Positions 1 through 10,319 of a stretch of 64,000 bases of DNA are shown here, one piece after another. Position 1 is the first letter of the stretch. Each line of letters begins with the position of its first letter. The stretch is taken from NCBI RefSeq assembly GCF_008831285.2, contig NC_045139.1:31841706-31905705 (forward strand), given 5' to 3'. The translations under genes were made by a program, and so were the position numbers. The stretch comes from Nymphaea colorata (Eukaryota > Streptophyta > Magnoliopsida > Nymphaeales > Nymphaeaceae). The notes under the pieces were generated by a model. It was not told where the DNA came from. It ran no database searches and worked only from the letters and a program-made list of their open reading frames with translations.

Positions 1-2040
1 TCTTCCATTGATTTTGATCATGGGGACCAATGGCGCAGGGAGTAAAAGGCTGCCATCTAAAGGAAATATTCCTAGCCACTTGAAAAAACAAGCAAATCCC
101 ACCAATTTCAAACAGAAAATGTGGCCGGAATTTTATATCTGATTGCTGGTTTTTTCTTTTAAGAGCCAAGGATGTCAATGGATCAGATTTGATAACATTT
201 AACTGCATGTGTTATTTTTGGACATTGATATATTTGGGTGACTGATTTTTAAAAGATAAGAGCATTGGATATATTATACATATTTATTTAACTAAACCCA
301 ATTTGAATCCAAATCTGACAGATATTTATAAATCTGAATCCAAATCAATTAGATGTCATTTCTTAAATCTAATTTCTTAGTTGATATCAATTTTTTTCCG
401 TATTTTCTATTTTTTTGGAATGATTCTGTTGGATATCTGATCCAAATCAGATATATTGACATCTTTAGGCAGAACACAAGAATGTAGGCTCCAGAGAAAC
501 GCCGATGAAGGCATGTGTTGGGTGCGTCAAGACGAATATTGAAACACAGTGCTCGATGAATCTGCCCCTATCTTTGGGACAGCTTCATGGAAAACTACCA
601 TTGCCAAACACCTCTTTAATGTATTATTTTTGTGAAACAAACATATGATACATGAAAAAAATGGAAAATGCATAGTAGATTACATTTCTAGATGTGTTTC
701 TTCTTTTTTCTACCATGCTTAATAAGTGTTTTCTTTTTCTTATGTCTTTGCCTGATTTGAGATCCTTTAGGGCCCTCTCAAACTTGCTGAGGAACATATG
801 CTATCAATTTGTAAAAAAAAATACCCATATGGAGTCCACGGAATTCAGTAGACCTGAACCTTTAAGCATGTGTTTTATGGTCTTGGATCTGAAATCTGGG
901 GCTGATCTGAAATCCATTTTATATGGGCTCCATATGAAGAGCACTGTATTCCAGATCTATGGAAAAATAAGGATTTAAGATTTCCAATATGTGGTCAAAA
1001 CCTCAGATTTGTGGTCAGATGGGAAGGGGGATCTGACCTCTGAGATGGTGATAAATGATCCTAGATCACCACGGATCTCAGGTCTACGGTAAATAAATGT
1101 CCCATGAATGTGTTTCTCAGTGCTCACTTATGAACAGGCACAATTTGGGATAGACCAGTAAAGAGCTTGAAACTTTTTTAGTCCAATTGATGTAGGCGAT
1201 CCTTTACATCTTAAAACAAAAAGATATATAGCATGTTTCTAAGTTTCTAGTAGATAGGACATATAATAAATACATCTAGAAATTTAAATTGAATGTAAAG
1301 AACATGGTGAAAGACATACTCAATGGAAAGTTATCCTGTTTAGAAAGAATTCATTCACTTAGACAACCCAAAAGGATTCATTCACATAGAAAGTTATCCT
1401 GTTTAGATGTCCCAATTGGCATTGCCCATGTATTGTTGTTCTGTGTTTCGTATAACAAGCGTGGTCATCAACCGGTGGACCAACTACAGGGCGGAAAGCA
1501 AAGATGCATGCCGTCTCTGCAACTTTCTGTACACATTTTGGCACACATGAGTTGCTTTATGATCCATGGTAGTTAGAGCCCATTCATCTGAAAAATAATG
1601 TCAATCTTGGGAGTTGGAAGTTCTGAAACTTCCCTTTCAGTTATCCATTTGTGGTGGTAGTTAAACTAACTTTTCCAGCCCATTCCTACTGATCTTTTTC
1701 TCCTTTCATTTTCAAAACAGGCCTTCATCTCTCTCTCTTTCTCTCTCTCTCTCTCTCACATTTATATATATATATATAAACACACACACACACACACACA
1801 TACAGAGAACATACAACGAACAAGTAGATCTGAAAAGTTTGTCAGTTGCTTACATGTATATACAACAGAAACTGAAAAAGGATTATCCAGTACAACGATT
1901 GGGCACCATCAAAAAAATTTAGGTGCCACTAACCGATGCAGTTCTATTACATATTGTTTGATCTTAATAAAGTAAGTATATAATACAGAAAGAGGGTAAT
2001 TCCTATATTATCTTTCAACAAGGGTGCCCCATTAGAGGAG
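1..2040. other. intergenic, AT-rich, no gene seen
   Basis: No open frame here resembles a known protein. The stretch 830-1100 is full of variants of GATCTGAAATC / AGATTTGTGG, a word family that recurs at 3450-3680 and 8930-9090, so it is probably a decayed repeat. A compound CT / TA / CA microsatellite lies at 1725-1801. The right end is the 3' flank of the minus-strand zinc-finger gene. Confidence 0.6.
1725..1801. repeat. compound microsatellite (CT)n-(TA)n-(CA)n
   Basis: Three adjoining dinucleotide arrays: CT/TC, then TA, then CA. Simple-sequence DNA downstream of the zinc-finger gene. Confidence 0.9.
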
Positions 2041-2067
2041 CAGAGTTTGATAGTAACTATAGGTCGA

Positions 2068-3141
2068 TCATCTCCAGCCAAAGTGCCTTTGATCGGGCTC
2101 CGACCCACATCCTAAGGTGAGCTCCAGAGCAAGACCGTGGCCGCCATCTTCTTCCATATCTACAGGAGCAGGCAGGTTCAGATCCAAAACATAGACTTTC
2201 CCTGCACTGCCTTGCTGTTGGAGAGAGCTGCCAATGCCATACTGCTGCTGCTGCTGCTGCTGATGTTCTTCTCCTCTCCAATGGCACCTCTTGTGCCCCC
2301 CAAGAGCCTGGCCGCTAGGGAACACCCTCAAACAGGTATGACATCTATGATGATGGTGGTGGTGGTGGTGGTGGTTCATTGACATCATCATCATCATCAT
2401 GCCATGGTCGTTCTGAATGCCGCCATCACCGGAAGCAGCCATTTTCCGATCATGGCCGTCCTCGTCACCACGCCTGGAAAAGCATCCTACATTCTTATTA
2501 CTGGTCCTGTGCCTGATAAGAGACTGGCGGGACCCAAAAGCCAAGTTGCCGGCGGTGCTCTGTGGCAGGGGACTGAACTCAGGTGGGTCGAGACTGAGGG
2601 ACAGAAGGAGCAACCCTTCAGGCTGCAGGCCGGCAGCAGCAGCGGTGGCAGTGGCGGCGGAAGAGGAAAGCATCACCAGACACTCCGCCACCTCTTCTTC
2701 CTCAACGGTTGCTTGAGAAACAGGGGCCGCCGGTGGCTGGTCCTTGGGTCCAATTAGCGGCGGCGGGGAAGGAAGCGGGCGGCGGAGATGAGCGGGGGGG
2801 TTGATACCGCGCCAGTGCCGCTCCGGGTGGCAGCGCATGTGGCCAAAGAGGGCCTTCCATGAGCGGAAGCGCTTGCCGCACTCGGTGCAGGGGTGAACTC
2901 CTTCACCGCCGGCAAAGGGCACTGCCCGTTTCCGGTAAGGCCTTTTGGGGGGCTTTGTGGCGGCGGATGTTTCTGCTGCGTTGACATCGCCTGGCCACGG
3001 GGACAATTGGGTGGTGGGGGGCCGAGGGAGTTTGGGTCTCTTCTTCCTCCTGCCCTTCTTGTTGGGCAGTTGGTGCTGGTCCACTGGTTCATGAAGCACG
3101 ATCTCTGTGCCGGGCTGGCCCTGGAAACTGGCAGAATTCAT
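2068..3141 (-). CDS. C2H2 zinc-finger transcription factor with EAR motif (ZAT-like)
   Basis: Intronless frame of 357 aa; the first real ATG is at 3141 (the frame stays open upstream but has no ATG there). Two plant C2H2 fingers are visible. Finger 1 is at about residues 85-105 (C-x2-C, core KALFGH, followed by RCHPERHWRGI). Finger 2 is at about 267-287 (CHTC, core SGQALGGH, the plant QALGGH signature). A basic NLS-like stretch is at 27-41 (KKGRRKKRPK). The C-terminus has an EAR repression motif DLNLPA at about 320-325 and a second leucine-rich LxLxL string at 337-343; another (LLSLSLD) lies near 179-185. Poly-Met, poly-His and poly-Gln runs precede and follow finger 2. Known of the family: nuclear DNA-binding repressors in stress and developmental responses. 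Target genes are not inferable. The KALFGHM-RCHPER form of finger 1 differs from QALGGH and marks a subgroup. Codon third positions are GC-rich compared with the flanks. Confidence 0.93.
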   Translation of the reverse strand: MNSASFQGQPGTEIVLHEPVDQHQLPNKKGRRKKRPKLPRPPTTQLSPWPGDVNAAETSAATKPPKRPYRKRAVPFAGGEGVHPCTECGKRFRSWKALFGHMRCHPERHWRGINPPAHLRRPLPSPPPLIGPKDQPPAAPVSQATVEEEEVAECLVMLSSSAATATAAAAGLQPEGLLLLSLSLDPPEFSPLPQSTAGNLAFGSRQSLIRHRTSNKNVGCFSRRGDEDGHDRKMAASGDGGIQNDHGMMMMMMSMNHHHHHHHHHRCHTCLRVFPSGQALGGHKRCHWRGEEHQQQQQQQYGIGSSLQQQGSAGKVYVLDLNLPAPVDMEEDGGHGLALELTLGCGSEPDQRHFGWR

Positions 3142-3180
3142 GACTCCTCCCTTCTGTTTCAGATAATTCAGATTCCACAA

Positions 3181-3275
3181 GGCAACCTCCTTCTTCTTCT
3201 TCTTCTTCTACAAGGCAATCTTCTTCTTCTTCTTCTACAAGGCAATCTTCTTCTTCTTCTTCTTGTTTTCTTCTT
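3181..3275 (-). repeat. GAA-rich minisatellite in the 5' UTR of the zinc-finger gene
   Basis: Read on the plus strand, three blocks of (TTC)n are separated by near-identical ACAAGGCAA spacers, so the unit is a minisatellite whose members each contain a triplet run. It lies between the TATA box and the ATG, so the minus-strand transcript would carry a purine-rich (GAA)n leader. The arrays are probably length-variable between individuals. Confidence 0.85.
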
Positions 3276-3306
3276 CCAAAAGGAATAACCGTTCCCCAAC
3301 GACCCA

Positions 3307-3313
3307 TTTTATA
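3307..3313 (-). promoter_or_regulatory. TATA box of the zinc-finger gene
   Basis: The minus strand reads CTCCTATAAAATGGG, a close match to the plant TATA consensus, about 165 nt upstream of the ATG. The expected transcription start would be about 30 nt downstream, near 3280, giving a leader of about 140 nt. Confidence 0.7.
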
Positions 3314-3399
3314 GGAGATTTCAAACGAACGTTCCCTCTCCACTCCCTATTTGATCGCTACTACCTTGCCCTTCTTTCATCTAAATATTACAGTAACAT

Positions 3400-4870
3400 A
3401 CACTCTCTCTCTCTCACACACACATATGTTGATAAGTAAATATCAAATCCGTGTTTGTTTCAACTTTTAGGTTGCCCAGATCTAAGATCAACGGTGATTT
3501 GAGATCCTTAACGCCTCAGAACTATGGATTTAAAATCGAACCCTCGTTACATCTCACCATAAATCTATGGTTTTTAATATGTAACATCGGTTTCAAATCC
3601 ACACTACTCAGTTTGTTTAAACTTAAGATCTCTCAAAATACACCTTTTTATGTAGATTTGAGACTATCAAGCACAACCTTATTGAATCTATCTTGATCAA
3701 GTTCTACTTGATTGAATTCGAACAGGGTCTCCGATTTGGGGCCTACTTTGTTGATATGCGTCTGGGTAGTTTTAAATCCAACATTAATACATCTGATTTA
3801 TGTCAGATGCCAAGAACAAGTTTGCCAAGAACAAGTTTGAGTTCAGTAGCGAAGCTACTATCTACCTGGTGTGAACGACTGCTCACGCCAACCCCTGAAA
3901 TCTTACATTGTGATTAAGCTGAACCTAGGTTCAACTAGGTCCGACTGCATGTGGTACCGACACTGGACCTGAGCCAGTGCCTAAATCACTAATTCTCCTA
4001 AGCAAAAGATCGGTTTAGTGCCTCTCAACCAAAACTTTCTGTCTCCGCCACTGTTTGAGTTCGCTGCATACCCAGATTCTAACCTTTTAGTAAGGGGAAG
4101 CAAGTTTGTTAATTAAGACAAATTGGCATGAAGTATACCTAATCCTGGATTATGATCTCTCACAATATCCCCTACTTGGCAGAGTACTTGCTTGTCTTTA
4201 GTTACTATCATTCTCAAAACTTTAATATTGAGTTCACTAAATAATGTAAGTTTAGAGAATGTTCGTGCATGGACAAGGTTTTATAATATTGTTTTTGAAT
4301 TTTGGTTCAAATCTATAGTCATGTAAAGAGTTATATATAAACTTATTTACATTTACTCAATGGTCCATAAGCTTAGGGTTTTTTTTTCTATGTTCGCCCC
4401 CAAGCTGGCCCTGTGAGGCAGTGACTAGGTCCAGCCTGGCCCATTAAATGAACCGACCAGCCCGGGCCTAGGTTCAGGCCGCATCTTACTCGCAGCCTTT
4501 TCATGTCCTTCTGTTTGTATCATTTGACAAGGCGTGGTTGGTAAACTATCACTTTTCTGTCCATGGCAGTGCAAAATGGATCAAATATATCGAAGTGTTC
4601 AACTATCCATTTATTTTCATGCACATTTAGTGTGATATGGTAAAGAAATTTGGACTCAGATTTGATGTTCACTTTTTTGACCTAATTCAAATTTGGATCC
4701 AAAATCTATATCCAGCCAGAATCCAATACAATCTAGTCATGTCCAAACCAGATTTGGAAAATAGAATCCAAATCCACATGTAGGTTCATAGCTGATCACG
4801 AAATATCCCATCAAAATGAAACTTTCATTGCAATATTGTTGGGAAATAGGACGGGAAACTTTACCGCTAA
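3400..4870. other. gene-free, decayed repeats
   Basis: No supportable coding region. 3450-3700 carries GATTTGAAATC-type words shared with 830-1100 and 8930-9090. 4395-4500 contains a GGCCC/GGGCC-rich stretch akin to those at 7195-7530, 24155-24420 and 61866-62035. All read as old transposable-element remains. Confidence 0.5.
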
Positions 4871-4871
4871 G

Positions 4872-5051
4872 CACTAGTGGAGCTAGAATTTTTTTTTTTG
4901 TTGGAGCACTCATTCAATACCTTTAATTTCTTTGGGGTACTTACATATATAACAATTAAATATATCAAAATATTAACATATATATTAAACTAATTTTGTA
5001 AGGCTCGTGTGGGCAACTGCCCACACCAGTCACCATGTGGCTATGCCATTG
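4872..5051 (+). mobile_element. MITE-like element, hAT type, copy 1
   Basis: About 180 bp, nearly the reverse complement of 8266-8434. Shared landmarks include an AT-rich centre with AATATATCAAAATATTAA, then CTAATTTTGT, GGCTCGTGTGGGCAACTGCC and ATGTGGCTATGCC. One end reads CACTAGTGGAGC; the other, inverted, reads CAATGGCATAGCC, an imperfect terminal inverted repeat. The flanking 8-mers CCGCTAAG and CCACCAAG match at 6 of 8, consistent with a decayed hAT-type target duplication. Non-coding. Confidence 0.65.
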
Positions 5052-5849
5052 CCACCAAGTTCTCCCAATACCATATTCTTACGACTCAAAGATTCTAACT
5101 TGCTTCAAGGCTTCGATGAACCAACGGTACACTCTTTATAAGGAGTGTCGCACTTGCTACTGTTTATAACCTTAAAAAATAACTCACTAAAACGTGACAG
5201 CACTGTTGCCCAGTTGCGCTATGCTCCTTCTAGCAAATGAAGCGCAATTTACCTGAACCTTGCCCCAATGTATCAGACAACCCATGTTAATGTAGATAAA
5301 TTTCTTAGAGCAACTTTATTCTTTGAGCAAGTGAGAATTTTGGTAGGTGAAGCCATGAATGCTGCAGGGAGGATGAGCTGCTATCTCATAAAAAAGTGCA
5401 TCAGGTTGGAGAACTAGGAGTCTATGATCTACGAAATCATACTTGAGGAAAAAAGAAAGAAAAAAACACCCAACAGTAACAACAAGAGTAAAACACCCTG
5501 TTTTCTGAACCATGTTGCAACATGAAAATTTTACAAAAATACAATAATATAATAAGTGCATGTTTTCCGCCTGAATATCTGGAACAGGAAAAAACTAAAA
5601 ATTAGAGTTTTTTTTTTTACCCTTTTAAAGGCTTGGGCATGTACCTACTCGCCCCCTTCGCCCCCCACCCCACAAAAAGAAAATCCGGACACATTGTACT
5701 ATCAAATTATTTCCTTCTTCCACCCCGTTGGCGAAAAGCATAGGGATCATAGGATTTAAACTGGAGACACACCTTTTCAGACATATCAGCTCAATCAGCT
5801 ATGCTACGACCCTTGGAGCTTGTACTTGTAAATTTTTGACAATGAATTC

Positions 5850-5850
5850 A

Positions 5851-5947
<97 letters not shown>
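5850..5947. repeat. (CA)n-(TA)n microsatellite
   Basis: A short CA run leads into an uninterrupted TA array of over 80 bp, one of the longest in the window. The Tyr-Ile open frames across it are artefacts of the repeat. Confidence 0.95.
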
Positions 5948-5949
<2 letters not shown>

Positions 5950-6580
5950 GGAAAAGCCAAACCCTAGATCTCTCCCTCTCTCACACCCACACTTAGGACA
6001 TGTCCATGTGATGGAACTTTACTTTTGTTTGAATGGACCATTTGTTTTCACCTAATGTGGAGTCTAGGAGGACAAAAGCTGTCGATGCATGGACCAATAT
6101 TCTAGATGATCAAATAATTGCCAATGTTTCTAAAATCAAATTGATGTGCCACCCTCCTTTCCTTGCTCATTAAGCCCAGTGTGGATTTCTTCCTTCACTG
6201 TGCATTTTAGTGCTCATAACTGGAGCTGCACAGCCTGTGACTGCTGAAAAAAGCAGACTGGGACATGGACGTCCAGCCTGGTCCGCGGCACAAGGGCAAT
6301 TCCGTCTTTTGCAACTACTTGTGATCTACACGACTAATCTTACAAGGATAGATGGTGACTTCACCATGAATTGCATTTTTTTTTCAAACGATCTAGTTTG
6401 ACAGTCCAAGACTGATCATTTCAATTTTTTTTTTTTTAATTTCATGGTGAGTGGTTAATTTTTCACCGCCCCGAAGAGACGCCGTAGTCCTCCTTGTGCC
6501 CTTAGCCCTCGGGGTTACACATAGCTTGCTTTGAGATGTTTTTTTTTATGTTCAAAGGTGTGTTAGGTCATGACAATTAA

Positions 6581-7043
6581 GGGTGAACAATGAGTCGAGC
6601 TGCTCGATCTCGGCTAGTTAAAGCTCTGCTCGTGAACGAGTTCGAGCCGAGTCATTTGCTTGATGAGTCGAGCTCGAGTTCATGAGTTGACTCGTTCAAA
6701 TAATCGAGTTGAATTCAAGCTCACACGTAATTGCATAGTTGAGCTCGAGCCTTAATCGAGTTTGTCGAGAGCCTTAATCAAGTCGATATATTCAAACGAG
6801 TTTACGAGTTTGTCGAGCCTTAATCGAGTCGAGCTCGAGCTCAACACGTAATGATGAATATCAATTCTATTCAAACGAGTTTGTCGATCCTTAACCGAGT
6901 CGAGCTCGAGCTCAACACATAACTGCCGAGTCGAGCTCGAGCTCAACACATAACTGTCGAGTTGAGCTTGAGTTGCTTTCGTTGAGCTCGATGTTTCATT
7001 AGTCGAGCACTGAACTCTGGCTCGACTCGGCTCGTGTTCACCC
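6581..7043. mobile_element. inverted-terminal element rich in GTCGAGCTCGAG
   Basis: Starts GGGTGAACAATGAGTCGAGC and ends, inverted, GGGTGAACACGAGCCGAGTC, so the ends form an imperfect terminal inverted repeat. Inside, a unit (CGAGTTTGTCGAGCCTTAAT, GAGTCGAGCTCGAGCTCAAC, ACGTAA) recurs three to four times, giving a tandem subrepeat that is itself palindromic. No convincing target duplication is seen. Such non-autonomous GAGCTCGAG elements are common in plants; the superfamily is not assignable here. Confidence 0.65.
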
Positions 7044-7189
7044 GTAATGACGATACCTATGGGTATAGTAACACATACCCCTCTTGAAGATGGACAACTT
7101 TACCGTCCAATGCGCTACACCCCTTAGGGCTTAAGGATCCCAGTTATTTCAACTCGATTCAAAGTCATAGGTGTGTATTTCATGACAAG

Positions 7190-7540
7190 GTTCGAGAAAC
7201 AAGCAACTTGGCCCAATTCCAGCCTTGATCCAAGTTGGCCTTGGGCAAACATATGGTCCATATGTCAGCTTAGTACGTGCTGAACCCGTTCAAGCCACTA
7301 TAAACAGCTTGTGCAAGTTGGACTGGGCCAGGATATGACCCACATGTCGGCTCGGCACGAGTTCTAATCATTTGAGTCTGGACCAACTTGGCCCACTTCC
7401 CAGGCTCAACGGCAAGTTGGTCTGGCCCATGATGTGGTCCAGTTGTTGGCCTGGTACAAGCTGAAACTGTTCGAGCTACAACAAACCAGGCCCAATTCCT
7501 AAACCCATTATAGCAGGTTGGTCTGGGCCCAAGGCCCGCC
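7190..7540. repeat. TTGGCCCA-rich degenerate repeat
   Basis: Repeated words such as CAAGTTGGCCTTGGGC, AAGTTGGTCTGGCCC and AGGTTGGTCTGGGCCC are spaced 60-130 bp apart in both orientations. The open frame through it has no recognisable domain. It resembles the GGCCC-type repeats elsewhere in the window. Confidence 0.5.
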
Positions 7541-7810
7541 AAAAAGCGCAGAGGCAGATCTAGCCATAGCAGTAGGATTTCAATGAAGACATAAGTTAGT
7601 TGATCTCCATATTAATTGTATTTGATTTATTTAATATCCCTGTCTCTCGCAAGCCACAATTGCATATGTGTGTTCTTAATTCACTATTTTGTCTGGTTTA
7701 TTGCTGCCATTTATTACAGTTTTTTTATATTATGTTGTACATGCTTCTCGAATTCCTATATGGGAAGCCAACTGACCGGATTTGGATCCGATATTGAGTC
7801 GACCACTTTA

Positions 7811-8187
7811 AGGGAGCATTTAGATGACACTCCAAAACTAGGTTTCGGATTATTCAGGCGTCGCTAAAACCCGGTTTTTGTAAAAGGGAGTGAACAACTT
7901 GACGTCCTTCGTGTTATTCATAAAAATTGAAAACTGGGTTGTCAACCAAAAAAAAAAAAAAACCATGTTTTTGAAGCATAGCTGGTCAGTCAAGCGGGTG
8001 TGAAGAAAGCATGCCGCTGTTCAATTTCTATAGGTGTTACACCTCTATACCGTAAAACATGAAATCACAACATTTAAGTTGAAGAGTGTATTGTACCTTA
8101 CCTAGGTCCTAATGCAGCCCAAGATTCCGGATGCATGCAGGGAATGGTGGAGCCTTTAGGTTTTCTAGGTTGTCACCCATATGCCCT
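7811..8187. mobile_element. short element ending in AGGG(A)GCATTTAGATGAC
   Basis: The left end reads AGGGAGCATTTAGATGAC; the right end, inverted, reads AGGGCATATGGGTGACAA. The interior has paired words AACTAGGTTT, AACCCGGTTT, AACTGGGTT and AACCATGTTTTT. The same end type occurs inverted at 24592-24610 (GTCATCCAAATGCCCCCT) and, more diverged, at 43685 and 46316. No clear target duplication. Confidence 0.5.
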
Positions 8188-8265
8188 ATAAAAATCTATA
8201 AAACATAGAAAAAAACCTCTTAAGTCATATGACAACCATTTACATGCATCTTCTTGACCCCAAGG

Positions 8266-8434
8266 CGGTGGCATAGCCACATGGTGGGTGGTGTGGGCAG
8301 TTGCCCACACGAGCCTCACAAAATTAGTTTAACATATATGTTAATATTTTGATATATTTGATTCTTTTAGCTCAAAGAAATTAAAAGCATCGAATGAGTT
8401 CCCCCACCAGAAATTTTTTTTGGCTCTGCTAGTG
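8266..8434 (-). mobile_element. MITE-like element, hAT type, copy 2 (inverted)
   Basis: Reverse-complement partner of 4872-5051. The flanking 8-mers CCCCAAGG and CCCTAGGG match at 6 of 8, again fitting an aged hAT-type 8-bp duplication. Fragments sharing the GTGTGGGCAATTGCC core also occur near 12712, 24012-24055 and 26390. Confidence 0.65.
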
Positions 8435-9106
8435 CCCTAGGGTGTTCACCTTGTTATGTGGTTCGGGCAAAGAGATGATGCTACTGAGACTCGAAATGCA
8501 GCCTTGAAAAAGTTCAAGTCCGATTTAAGTAATATTTAATTGTACTTTTCTTCTTATCTCCAAATCCTCAAGTGGGTTTTGTGAAAATTTTCCTTTTCTT
8601 TGGGCAATTTATGCGTTTTTGTCTATCTATATTAGAGCAAAAATGTGCCCCGCCAGATTAACATGATGCATCAACAGTTATATATACATGATCAATGTTA
8701 AACTAATAATAAGGACAAAAATTGTAATTTGAAAGAGACTATATACATAAATAATTGGTACTTGAGCAGCCATTGTCAATTGAATGAATTGCTATATCTT
8801 GCTAATTTAATATTGGCTTAAGTTCGAAAGCAATTCAGAATCTTGAAGGCATAAGAGTATGATCGTGAAGGTTTTACACCAATGAGGTTTCTCTTAAATA
8901 GACATTTACAGATCTTATATCTGAGGGAATCTCAAATCTGTGATAGCTGGAAATTCACAGTTGTGGATTTCAAATTCACACTTTAATGTAAAAAATGTAG
9001 ATGTGAAATCGGTCGGATTTGAAAGGGATGGATTTCAAATCTGGAGTGTTCTGAGGTCACCGTCACCGTGGATCTGAAATCTGCGGCAATTAAAGTAACC
9101 TAAGAC

Positions 9107-9299
9107 CAGGGGCGGAGGGAGGGGGGGCCGCCTAGGCCATGGCCCCACCCTAACTAACTTAAAAAAAAAAATTATATTAAAAAAATAAAAATTTGTTAGT
9201 TGTGCAACGTTTTTTTTTTTTTTGTTCAGTTTAGCCCTACCCAGATCCAAGGTTGAACTATTTGGCCTGCTCTGGAACAAAATACCGGCTCCGCTCCTG
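9107..9299. mobile_element. hAT-type MITE with perfect 8-bp target duplication
   Basis: 193 bp. The ends are CAGGGGCGGAG and, inverted, CAGGAGCGGAG. The left flank 9099-9106 is CCTAAGAC and the right flank 9300-9307 is CCTAAGAC, an exact 8-bp direct repeat. An 8-bp duplication plus CAGGGGCGGA-type ends is diagnostic of the hAT superfamily. The interior is AT-rich with A and T homopolymers and no coding capacity. The perfect duplication suggests a fairly recent insertion. Confidence 0.9.
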
Positions 9300-9714
9300 C
9301 CTAAGACAATGGTAGTTCTAAAATTTGATCCTAGATTTTAATAAAACACCTTTCACGTCTTCCTCTCATCACATCATGCGGTGATGCAATGGAATCTCAA
9401 ATTGAAGTGAGTGGAGCACTGAGAGGAGGAAGAACACACTATGAAGTATAAAAAACTGAGCTATCAAACAAAAAAACCCCTCCTGTAATATCATTTGGTA
9501 GATAAATGCTTTAAAGTGATAACTAGGTTCATTTGTCTAGATGTGGAGTACACCTACTTCATGCATTAGTACTACCCCATCGTAAATAGACAATCTTATT
9601 GTTACATCAATCATGGTGTAGAAATTATGTGACATTGTTAACCATACTTTTAATCTCTATTTACATGTCATGTTTACATGTAAGCTTGATTGTGACCCTC
9701 AAATTGAAAGCAAG

Positions 9715-10265
9715 ACAACACAAGGGACATAGCATAGATGGTCGGCCTGATACACTTGTAGAATATTCCTTGGGCGATGCTTTCTTGAGCTATAGGGTTA
9801 TGGCGGGTGTTTCCCTCAAGGCCAAATGAAAAGGGTGGATTTGGGTCTTATTATATGGGGCATAGCATAGCTGGTCGGTATACAGACTATACATTGTTAG
9901 TTTGATTGCTCGGGCAATGTGCTCCTCGATCATATTTGGTTACAGAGAATGTTACCCTAAAGGCAAAACAAAAAGAGGGTGTTTGGCTTTAGGAGCGGAG
10001 CCAGAAATTTTTCATGAAGGCGGCCGAATTAAAGTTTATAAATTTTGTCAGGTGTCAAAATATCATTTTTTAATATCTGTATATAAAACAAGTAAATTTT
10101 TCTAAAATTTACATATGAAATTTACATATCATTGTTACGAGCTTTCAAATCTGATTTGGAGTATCCTCAAGGGGCATAACATAACCGGGTGGCTGCAAGG
10201 TGGCTCACAATCAAGGGGTTTGAGATGTTTGAATCTCGAGGTCGGCTCCAGTGTGTCAACTCTTG
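9715..10265 (+). repeat. tRNA-derived SINE-like heads, three copies
   Basis: Three stretches begin alike: GGGACATAGCATAGATGGTC at 9725, GGGGCATAGCATAGCTGGTC at 9857 and GGGGCATAACATAACCGGGT at 10171. TAGCATAGCTGG resembles a pol III A box. B-box-like words follow 35-50 bp later, such as AGTTTGATTGCTC near 9899 and GTTTGAATCTC near 10228. This fits partial copies of a tRNA-derived SINE. No tRNA cloverleaf could be drawn, so these are not called tRNA genes. Confidence 0.45.
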
Positions 10266-10319
10266 TATATGATAGCAAGTTTCATATTCGAGTTGATGAA
10301 TGTATTTTCGGTAGGTAGA

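Noticed and set aside
2137-3092. plus- and minus-frame alternatives over the zinc-finger gene
   Set aside because: They lack any motif, whereas the chosen frame has two C2H2 fingers and an EAR motif.
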